Origin: Septoria linicola
Lineage: Eukaryota; Ascomycota; Dothideomycetes; Mycosphaerellales; Mycosphaerellaceae
DNA length: 64,000 nucleotides
Assembly (NCBI GenBank): GCA_024114885.1
Contig: CP099428.1
Span: 62,001-126,000 of the forward strand
Direction of reading: 5' to 3'
Positions 55,501-64,000 of the stretch are shown piece by piece. Positions within the stretch are counted from its first letter, which is position 1. The number at the start of each line of letters is the position of its first letter. The position numbers and the translations under genes were made by a program. The notes beneath the pieces were generated by a model. It was given only the letters and a program-made list of their open reading frames with translations. It had not been told where the DNA came from and ran no database searches.

Positions 55501-57378
55501 GATAGCTCTAAGGCAAACTCTTAGAAAGAGGAAAGTATCCTAAGAACTTAATAGATTTAACTAGAAGCTAAAGCTAATTAGGCTTGAGCTAGATTAGAAT
55601 AGTTAGCTAGATAAGGAAATACTTCTAGAGTATTAGGCTTTCTTCTTAGCTATAAGCTCTATTAACCTAGGTATCCTATAAGACCTAGAATTCTTAAAAG
55701 AAGTTAAAGAGATTATATTCTTAGCTACTAAAGAAGTAGGAATATATAAATAGGAGGTTCTAATCCTAAGGAACTATAAGGAAGTAGTAAGTGATCCTAA
55801 GTAAGGTTATCTCTAGTAAGAAGCTATTTAGAAGGAGCTAGATATACTTACAAGTAATAACACCTAGACTATAGTAGTCCTACTAAAAGAGGCTAACCTA
55901 GTTACCTTAAGATAGGTCTTTAATATTAAGAGAAAGCTTAGTAGAGCTATTAAAAAGTTCAAGGCAAGACTAGTTATAAAAGAGTTCTCCTAAAAGTATA
56001 GAGTAGACTATATAGAAACTTTTGCCTCTATAGTTAGGTAGGATACTCTAAGAGGATTCATAGCTATAGTCTATAAGAAGGACCTAGTTCTATACTAAGT
56101 AGATATAAACAATATATTTATAGAGAGTACCCTATATAAGGATATCTATATAATCCTACTACTAGGTATTAACCTACTAACTAGTATAGTCTTATAAGTT
56201 CTAAGGAGTCTCTATAGGCTAAAGTAAGCTATAAGAGACTAGAATCAGCTATATATATTAAAGCTAAAAGGAATAGGATTCAGACAATTAGAAGTAGACT
56301 TATATCTTCTAATCTATAAGAAAAGGAAAGACCTAATAATCCTAATCTATATTAATAACATACTTATTACTATAGAGAGACTAGAAGATGTCCTCTAGTT
56401 TAAAGACTAACTTAGTAAGGTCTTCAAGATCAAAGATCTTAGAGAACTAGACAAGATTCTTAGAATGAGACTAATAAGAAACAGATAGTAAGGCTAGCTA
56501 AAACTTAACTAGAAGCACTATATCTAAGAGAACCTAGCTAAGATAGGAATAGGTTAAGAGACTATATTACTAACTCTTTTACTAATAGACAGCTATGAAA
56601 GTCTAAAGCCTACTAGACTAAATAATAAAAGGTATAACAAATAGGAGTACTAATCTATTATTAGAACATAGATATAGCTTGTAACTATTATAAGACTAGA
56701 TATTTCATTTACTCTTAGAAGATTAAGCTCCTATATTAGTAATCTAATAGTAGGACATATAAAGGCTCTAAAGAAGCTAACTAGATACCTAAGATTAAAC
56801 CTAGACCTTAGTCTAAGATACTTAAGGAATAGTTAAGGCTACCTTACTAGATATATAGACTCTAACTATATAATAGATAAGACTAATAGAGTCTTAATCC
56901 TTAGATATATCTTCTTCCTTTATAGTATACTAATCTCCTAGATAAGTAAGAAGTAGAAATCTATAGCTATATCTATAATAGAAGCTAAATATATAGCTAT
57001 AGAAGTATATATAAAACAGTTATAGTTCCTTAGTACTCTTTTAAGAGAGCTTGGATACCTAGAGTTAGTAGGAGAATGTTCTTACTAACTAAGGATCCTT
57101 AGTAACTAGGAAACTATTACTAGAATTAGGCTAATTTAGCTAAAAGGTAATAACTAAGCTACCCTTACTCTAGTCAAGGACTTATATGTTTATAATAAGT
57201 CTAAATATATTAATATCTTATATAATACTATAAGAAAGCTCTAGTAGAATAGACTTATCTCTATAGAATATATAAATATAAAAGAGATAGTAGTAGATAG
57301 TCTTACTAAGCTAAAGAATAGACTATAGTTTCAGGAGTTTGTAAGGTAGCTCTACCTTATATAAGAGATATACAAAAG
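52528..57378 (+). pseudogene. gag-pol of copia copy 2
   Basis: Approximate limits, transferred from copy 1 by the constant 7,078-base offset. Same order of knuckle, integrase, RT and RNase H traces with stops throughout. Confidence 0.78.
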
Positions 57379-58026
57379 ATAACTCTAAGCCTTAGAGCTA
57401 AACTAAGAGGAGTCTAAAAGAAAGATTTTAGTTACTTGACTCCTCCTTAGTTAGACTTTATAAAGTCCTAAATGCCTTTACTAATATTAGACCTGTTACT
57501 AACTATAATATTACTATATAGTACCTAGCTAAACTAGATACTTCCTAAGGCTAAGTACTAGTTAATATTAAAGACCTCCTCTATAGTAGCTATTATCTTC
57601 TCTACTAGTATATAGTTACTCTACTCTCTAGCTTAATATAAGATCCCTACAGCTAAGAATAGTATACTCTAAAGACTATTAGGGAACTAAGAAGCTATAT
57701 AGAATATAACTAAGTAAGGGACTAGGCTATAAGGAATCTAGGGAGCTATTAGAATTAGCTATAAGAAAGGATAGGGGTAACTTACTAGATAGTCTATGTC
57801 CTAAACAATCTACTCCTATATAAGAGAGGAGGAAGATCTTATAGAAGGTATTTCTTTTACCTTTTTATAGGAGATAGTAGTATAGAAAGTTTGTTAGATT
57901 AATAGTTAGTACTATCTAGTTATTAGTCTAAAAAGTAAGTACTTAATAACTAATTAAGATTAGGACTAGCATTTAAGTACTATAGATAATCTGTTAAAAG
58001 ATCTAACTATATAGTATAAGTAGGAG

Positions 58027-58304
58027 TGTTAAGAATGTATCCTAGATAGTTAGTCTAGATATAGACTTCTAAGCATAGTTCTAGATACCTAAGGCATCTA
58101 CCTAAGGCTTAGTAAGAGGTATATCTTGCTTCTCTCTCTTCTCTTCTTAGATAACTAACTTAATCAACTTTGTATTTAGTTCCTAGTATATTACTACTAT
58201 ACTATATATATAAGTTAGTTTAAGATTAATCCCCTATTCTTCTTTACTACGCTATACCCTCCTTGACATTATATAGTATCTATAAACGCTCTCTACTTTT
58301 AATA
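58027..58304 (+). repeat. 3' LTR of copia copy 2
   Basis: 278 bases, ends CTTTTAATA just before the second TTTTA duplication. Confidence 0.92.
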
Positions 58305-58309
58305 TTTTA
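58305..58309. repeat. Second TTTTA target duplication of copia copy 2
   Basis: Matches 52001-52005. Joining across the insert restores the outer RNase H frame (KFY then YIREKV). Confidence 0.92.
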
Positions 58310-58456
58310 CTATATTCGAGAGAAGGTAGTAGACAATACTATTACTATCTAATAGATTATAATAGAGGATTAGAAGGTAGATAGATTAACGAAGGCGCTT
58401 AACCGTAATAAGCACGAACGCTTTACTTAACAGCTCGGACTAATAGATAGCACTTA
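58310..58456 (+). pseudogene. RNase H of outer copia, last part
   Basis: In phase with 51780-52005 it reads YIREKVVDNTITI, then stops at expected Gln codons, then LTKALNRNKHERF and QLGLIDST with a final TAA. This is the standard end of copia pol. Confidence 0.8.
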
Positions 58457-58615
58457 AGCGAATTTAGGGGTTACGAGGCATTGTAACGCCTCTAATTGGC
58501 CTATAGGTTTGACACCGGTTTTGAGCGATTCACGGAAGGAGCGATACGCGGACGCGACAGTTACGCTGTCAACCAATCACAACACGAGTTTATCATCACA
58601 GTCGACATGGGGGTG

Positions 58616-58737
58616 ACTTGATCAGTATGGATGCCTCAGGCACTTTAGCGTGCCAAGAATGTCGACACGCATTCGCAACTCGAGGTTTCCGTAGCTAGTT
58701 ACTTCTTCACAATAACAATCAACTTATCACATCAACT
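58616..58737 (+). repeat. Right LTR of outer element
   Basis: 122 bases of normal composition, preceded by the purine-rich ATGGGGGTG and followed by the TATGG duplication. Confidence 0.88.
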
Positions 58738-58742
58738 TATGG
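58738..58742. repeat. Target duplication TATGG (right) of outer element
   Basis: Matches 44816-44820. Confidence 0.85.
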
Positions 58743-61700
58743 GGTTGTGAAGAGTCAGTGACTGAGACAGCGCGTATGCTTGCTGTCTGTCTGCACGAGT
58801 GTTGCCTTGCGACGGACATTGGCTTAATTATCCCGTGTATGGCCTTTCAACCGGATGCATCGATCCTGGGCAAATGTAATATTGAAGAGAAAGTCAGTGA
58901 TCATAAAGCGCGTTAGTGGACGGCCTGCAGTATAACATCTGCATCGTCGTCTTGCGCCCGGGCTGACTGCATGTGTACCAGTGGAGAATGTGATGAAGTG
59001 GTAGCTGCATCGGAGCTTTGCAATGGCTTTCTTGTCTGGATGAAATCAGGCGCTTGAACGATGCTGGCTAGAATCGAGCATCTCGGCTGCCCGCTTGTGA
59101 TTGTGGGTTTCCTGATTGGTACTGTCGTTGCTCATGGAGTATCGATTGTGTGCTGAGCAAGTCCAACCTGCCGAAGCGAGTGTGCTGAACACATGTCTCA
59201 AGCGGATTTTGGGATGCATTGCTTGCAGCCGATGAGTCTGTACGATGGCTTCTCACAATATTCTTACAACGAGCAACGTGAGGTGCATGCGTATACTCAA
59301 CAAGGCAAAGCGTATGTTGAAGCCGTGTTGCTAATGCGAGCGAAACCTTGTGAAGTCTCCCCGAGCATCGCTCAAAGTTAAAGAATTCTCCTCGGCAGAG
59401 TTGGCTAGAGACCACGCCGTCGCATCTCCATTGCTTTAGGCCAGAACTAGGTCTCCACCGATGCGCTCGTGAAGGGGGGCTGCATTCGGATCGCGGATCA
59501 CCACGTTGTTTTCATCAAAATGAGGTAGACGGCTTCTACAAAGTGGAGATTGGAATGCTTCTTGCCTCAGCGGTATTGTTACAAAGAGCTTGTGTTCAAC
59601 CGGCCAGCCTTGTCGCTGAGGGAAGCCAGCACCGCTTCAAACTGCCGGCTGCCGACATTGCTTGCGGCAGAAGTCCTTCGCAAGTCATCGGAGAAGATGC
59701 TGAATGGTCACAATTTTACTTCGCGCAACGCCGCTGGCCAGGGAAGGTAACTCTTAGACGATATCGTCTACCAACGTCGACGATTGAGAGCACATACTCA
59801 CGAATGAGGAGATGCTGTCGTGCAGGTCCGAAACCTGTGCAAGACCTGTATTGATTGTGACCGTTCCAAGAAGTAGGACAAAAGTATCGCTTGTCGACGG
59901 GAATGCGACTAAACACAGACGGATGCAGCGTGTTTCCCTGGTCGCAGAATTGACCTATGCTCGCAAGATTGCTTTGGTGGTGTTCTAGACCCATCAATGG
60001 TCCATGCCAGACGTCACGATGTCCTGCTTTAGATCTGACGAGGCAAGAATATCAACAGAAATTGGAGGCCAATTCAGTATGCCGATGTCCTTGCAATGGG
60101 AGCAATTTGACCGAGTATGATGTTGCAGCGATTTGGCTATGCTGATTGTCCTACAGTGCCTGGTCTGGGAAGCCGCTCGCATTCTTGATGTCAGGACTTG
60201 GAGGAGCTATATTTGATGAAAGGTGTTCGCATCTTTCAGCAAGCGTAATTCTAGCAGAACGTGTTAAGCAGGGCACAGATGACCTGCACGAGCAGGGTCA
60301 TGACCATGATGCACAAGATAAGATTTGAGGCTCAAGTCAAGCTCAGGTTGTTTTATGCTCTGGCCTGACAGTGGGAGGTTTCAGTTGTGCCCTGCGAAAT
60401 CTTCGCTCTTCGCAAGTCCACCCGAGATGGCACTGGAAGTCATACATCAAGCATATGTATTCGAAATTGAAGTCTGAAGGGGACCACGAAGCAAGAGCTT
60501 GTAGAGGCATACTGTTCCGTGGAGGCTGAATCGAGCTCAGCTCTATTTCAGTCTCTGCACAACGGCGTGACAGCTGTCGTGTGCAGCCATCTGACGCGAC
60601 ATGCTGCAGGTGTGATGCGCCTCAGCTCGAATCGTGTTGAACATTTTGGCGAATTGCAACGTAAGCTGGCAAATAGCAACTCCTGGAACTGAGATCAGAT
60701 CTGGAATTTTCGCGACTGACTCGTGACATGTTCGCCGCACGCGATTGCATGCAGGTACAGTACCGCGCCATGGCAGAAGCTTTGCATATGCAAAGCCGTG
60801 CGCCTTGTTGACGTTTTCATCCTTGACAGACGACTGCACTTTCATGCCTTCTCCAGTCGTCGCATTAGAAAACACAAATTCGATACAGACATGTCATCAC
60901 CGTGCACATTGTTGACGCGAGGCCCTCAACATCAGAACTGTGCAAGCCGGGGCTTGTGGGCTAAGCCTGAAATAGCCCGATCCAGTGTCGATCGCGCGTG
61001 CAATCTGCCGCTCCGTGCACACTTCGGACCTGAGTGGACGGTAGCTTCCTACAGCCGTTGGCCTCTGCCGTTCGCCCCTTACGAAGTTGCTCTGGACCTT
61101 TTGATGTCTGATGCTCCTGTGCATGAATGCGCTCCTTTCGACAAGCTGCGAGTGGGCACAACAGGGTGCAGAAACAGATGCTGCCAAACGAGGTGCCTCA
61201 CGTGCAGAACATGCAGGGAAGACGGTGGTCTGCAGTCCTGTGAACCTTGACTGCCGAGCAGGTGGAGCATCGCCCGCATGCGGACCAGCGCTGGCTTGGA
61301 TCCCTCGGTGGGCTGAGCGTTTCGATCTCCCACTTCCTCTCCTTTGGCAGCTCGAGTCGGCGACAGAGGCCGTCTTTTCTGTGTATGTTATTTCCGAGTA
61401 TCAGACGTTGATCGCAGCCAGTGGTTCTGCCGTCGCAGGTAAGTGTGAAGCGGCAGACCTGAGCGCTTCCTGTACGAATCCAGGCACGCTGCCAGTGGGT
61501 GTGCTGTCGACACACAATTATGGGAGATAATTCTCGTCCTGCCGGTGCTACGCGCTGTGAATCGATCGCATGCACAGCACAGGCACCACACGCCCGAGGT
61601 CTGTGTGTGGATTCCCAAGAGACCAGTAGCCCATACGCTAAGGCACGGCGTTGAGCTGGCCTCTTTGCCTAACCGTAGCGTTGGTGCAATCGCGATAGAG

Positions 61701-62607
61701 GCTAAGGCTCATAGGTCGCAAAGGAGGTCGACGATCAATGCAGCCGGGGAAGACAACCTAAACTCAACTTCCCACGCCATCGCGCCGACGTCTCGCGACG
61801 GTGCATGAGCTTGCTGTGCAGTATCCCTCTAGTCACATCTGTCTCCGACTTGTTGATTCTGCTGTCACTGGACTATGTGTGCCTGCCATACCCGCTCTCT
61901 GCCTCCACCACGATTCTGCTGGCAAGACTGAAAGTAAGGAAGCACGACTCAAGAGTGTCGCATGTGGACTGGCCTTACCTGAATTGCAACTTTTTTTCAC
62001 GCTCCTGCCTGGAGAGGTACGCCCTTGCTTGAGCCGACATACTACGACATCTGCTTCCCGAAGGGACATCCTCCAATTCCGCCTCAAAGGTCCATTCATT
62101 GCCACGAAGAAAGTCGACCACGCGCAACAACCTGGATTGCCTTGCCATCACAGTACGAGGCGAACGAGCACCTTTTGATTACGCGGGGAGGTGAAACACG
62201 AAAGGAACCCTTGAAACCAGCATTGAGCACGCAGCAGCCGATTGACGCTGGGAAGTCTTACTTGCAACCTACTTCGAGAACCATTGCGTACAGGTGATCC
62301 TTGTCTTCAAAGGGTCCTTACGAGGTCAGTAACCACATTTCGTTCAGTCTGACAGCAAGCAGCCAGGGACGTGCTGGCTGTCTGGTACTTGCCGAGCCAT
62401 GCATTCCTCGCCAGCAACAGCATGCAAAGCACAAACACTGACAGTCTGGCCATGCACAGCCAGCGCGACCTTTGCGCAAACACCTTTTGCTGATACATCG
62501 AAGCCATCCCGATCACCGACGACTGCCGTGTCCTTTATGGAGTTACAATTCGCGCTATAGTGGGCGAGGAACTGGTTGTTGCGAATTCCTCTTGAGGCTG
62601 CGCAGTC
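58743..62607. other. Gene-poor stretch of 3.9 kb, no gene supported
   Basis: Base composition is normal again right after the island. Frames up to 175 codons exist (for example 60723-61250 plus), but they overlap on both strands, are rich in Cys/Arg/Ser in the way of chance frames, and show no domain or intron signals. The last part should hold the promoter of the RasGEF-like gene. Confidence 0.45.
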
Positions 62608-64000
62608 ATGGAGCTGGAGAAGGAAAGCGACACGGCCTTCAGGCGACCGCACAATGCCGATCGGATGCCTATCGATCATCATGCTGGGGCTCGTCAGCGA
62701 GTTGCGCCTGCAGTGAGATCAGTCTATGCAGCTGGATCGCACACCAAGCGGCCGTCTCGACCTCACAACGTCTCAATCACAACTACCGCAGGCTTTGTGT
62801 CGCATATCACGCCGCCCTCCACACCGACTAGTCCGCCTCCAGACTCTGACATGTCGTTCGTCAATCAGGCGCTCTTCCACAACTACCTCCGCGCTCTTCA
62901 CGCTTTCGACCCAGCGACTAATCCACTGCCTGCTGAAGATGCGTCATTGTCGACAGTGCGAATAAAGCCGGGGGACCTGATCCTCGTTCATGTTATACAC
63001 GCGAACGGATGGGCTGATGGGACCATTCTCAACACGGGCGCTCGTGGCTGGCTACCGACCAATTACTGCGAAGCCTACGACCACCCTTATTTGAGGAATC
63101 TCCTCAATGCCATGACGCAATTCTGGGATTTGTTGGGTGCGAGTGAGGACGCGAGCTTGTCGACCTTTGTGCGCCAAGACTACATACGAGGGCTGATCGC
63201 AGGTGTTCGATACCTACTGGAACGAGCGGATTGCTTACACCGAGATGCGCCAACTGTGAGACAGCATGCTGGTGTTCGCAGGATGCGCAAAGGCCTTCTT
63301 GCAGATCTGTCGTCCCTAGTTGGCATCGCCAAGCGACTGCAGGAAACGATTGGTGAAGCATTTGCGGCCGAGGTCATTCATGTCTTACTTGACGACCTTA
63401 TCTCAAAGGCGTTTAAAGTGGTCACCCGTGCCGTTGGATTTACCGATGTATGGACACAAGAAGCAAGTTCGGGTAACATCGACGTTAGACGCCAGAGCCG
63501 TCAGCATGTTTCAGCAGCTTCTCAGTCTGGACCACTGGCTATCGATACCCAGACTTTGCCTGACAAGGAGACGTCGCATGCCATAGACTCGGCGATCCAC
63601 TTACCAGAGCCAGAACCAGAGCAGGATGCTACTGCGGGCGCAGATCAGCAGCCAGATGCGCGCGATAGCAGGGTGCTCAGACGATCGATGGTCTTCACTC
63701 CACCTGACGGTATGGCTGCGCACCGCTTGTCATTGGTGACCAAAGAGAAGGCCCGGCCAGAATATGGCATCCTCGCATCCGAGCAGCTGGCCAAAGTGCA
63801 TGATATATGCATTAGCCACATTGCCGCCTTCATTGGTCTGCACCTTCACTCCCGACCTTCGGCAGAACTCGTTGCTACCACTGAGCGATTAGTCACAGCA
63901 TGTCGCGACATGCTCGAGATTGTGGATGAGGTGTATGCTCATGACCCGCAGCGATCGATGCCAGTGCAGCAGGTCAAGCAGGATTTTGAAGCGCGACTCG
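62608..64000 (+). CDS. SH3-containing RasGEF/Cdc25-like protein, 5' part
   Basis: ATG 62608 opens a frame that stays open to the right edge (464 codons); an in-frame TGA lies 15 bases before the ATG. Residues 1-81 are disordered (ITPPSTPTSPPPDSD near the end). An SH3 domain fits about residues 92-150, with ALHAFDP, IKPGDLILVHVIHANGWADG and RGWLPTNYCEAYD (the ALYDF, WW and P-NY positions). After it comes a helical region, YLRNLLNAMTQFWDLLGA and SLVGIAKRLQETIG, as in fungal Cdc25-type Ras exchange factors, whose REM and catalytic domains would lie beyond the window. Such proteins turn on Ras and cAMP signalling at the membrane. Without the catalytic part the family call is probable, not certain. 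Confidence 0.75.
   Translation, partial: MELEKESDTAFRRPHNADRMPIDHHAGARQRVAPAVRSVYAAGSHTKRPSRPHNVSITTTAGFVSHITPPSTPTSPPPDSDMSFVNQALFHNYLRALHAFDPATNPLPAEDASLSTVRIKPGDLILVHVIHANGWADGTILNTGARGWLPTNYCEAYDHPYLRNLLNAMTQFWDLLGASEDASLSTFVRQDYIRGLIAGVRYLLERADCLHRDAPTVRQHAGVRRMRKGLLADLSSLVGIAKRLQETIGEAFAAEVIHVLLDDLISKAFKVVTRAVGFTDVWTQEASSGNIDVRRQSRQHVSAASQSGPLAIDTQTLPDKETSHAIDSAIHLPEPEPEQDATAGADQQPDARDSRVLRRSMVFTPPDGMAAHRLSLVTKEKARPEYGILASEQLAKVHDICISHIAAFIGLHLHSRPSAELVATTERLVTACRDMLEIVDEVYAHDPQRSMPVQQVKQDFEARL

Larger units (their letters stand above)
52006..58304 (+). mobile_element. Ty1/copia retrotransposon copy 2, RIP-inactivated
   Basis: Also exactly 6,299 bases, with LTRs 52006-52283 and 58027-58304 (278 bases each) and target duplication TTTTA. 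Its landmarks lie 7,078 bases to the right of those in copy 1 (RT DYIETF at 56006), so no net indel separates the copies; visible differences are transitions. Its first LTR starts TATT where TGTT is expected, a RIP change. It sits inside the RNase H of the outer element, in the same orientation as copy 1. Confidence 0.93.
44821..58737 (+). mobile_element. Outer Ty1/copia remnant, twice interrupted
   Basis: 122-base LTRs bound the element. The left one is split (44821-44927 and 51232-51246) by an inserted copia; the right one is 58616-58737. Between them, after subtracting the two inserted elements, only about 1.07 kb of own interior remains: a primer site resembling the initiator tRNA (GTTATAAGCCC at 51248-51258), a 21-base minisatellite, the end of pol (RNase H) and a purine tract just before the right LTR. 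Gag, protease, integrase and RT are gone, so this was already a deleted, non-autonomous copy. LTR ends read ACTTG...CAACT if the TATGG duplication sets the limits, which is unusual. Confidence 0.82.

Noticed and set aside
60723..61250. 175-codon frame in the gene-poor stretch
   Set aside because: Begins without supported start context, has chance-like Cys/Arg composition, overlaps opposite-strand frames and shows no domain.

Overview
The window is nuclear DNA of a filamentous ascomycete. Genes have short GT-AG introns of about 44-107 bases, gene content is typical of Pezizomycotina (a DUF3176 family, a Zn2Cys6 regulator, many MFS carriers, a secreted tyrosinase), and one long AT-rich island shows saturated repeat-induced point mutation (RIP). 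The mix best fits a Dothideomycete, probably Mycosphaerella-like, but that placement is inference.

Layout. Bases 1-12.4 kb hold housekeeping and enzyme genes: the end of a PRELI/MSF1 lipid-transfer protein, a DUF4804-like protein, an F-box-like gene with a nonsense-mutated relative beside it, a Pep12-type syntaxin divergent from nucleoporin NDC1, a secreted glycoside hydrolase family 3 enzyme and a three-exon short-chain dehydrogenase. Bases 14.2-20.3 kb hold two MFS carriers around a Zn2Cys6 regulator that carries an apparent one-base frameshift. Bases 20.7-27.8 kb hold an Aim19-like protein, a membrane J-protein, a BTB protein, a decayed acetoacetyl-CoA synthetase, a METTL27-like methyltransferase and a truncated DUF3176 copy. 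A secreted tyrosinase lies at 30-31.9 kb, a tRNA-Phe gene at 34.7 kb, a second decayed DUF3176 gene at 35.7-37.6 kb and SEC23 at 40.8-43.2 kb.

Bases 44.8-58.7 kb are a nested retrotransposon island. An old Ty1/copia remnant with 122-base LTRs and target duplication TATGG was hit twice by one 6,299-base copia family, once in its left LTR (duplication ATCAA) and once inside its RNase H (duplication TTTTA). All the coding sequence is destroyed by RIP. From 62.6 kb to the right edge runs the 5' part of an SH3-containing, RasGEF/Cdc25-like gene.

The most unusual object is the tRNA-Phe(GAA) gene at 34703-34857 on the minus strand. Besides a canonical 30-base intron after position 37, it holds a 52-base insert between positions 25 and 26 with GTAAGT at its 5' end, a CTAAC branch site and CAG at its 3' end. 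That is a spliceosomal-type intron inside an RNA polymerase III gene. Removing both inserts leaves a perfect 73-nucleotide tRNA.
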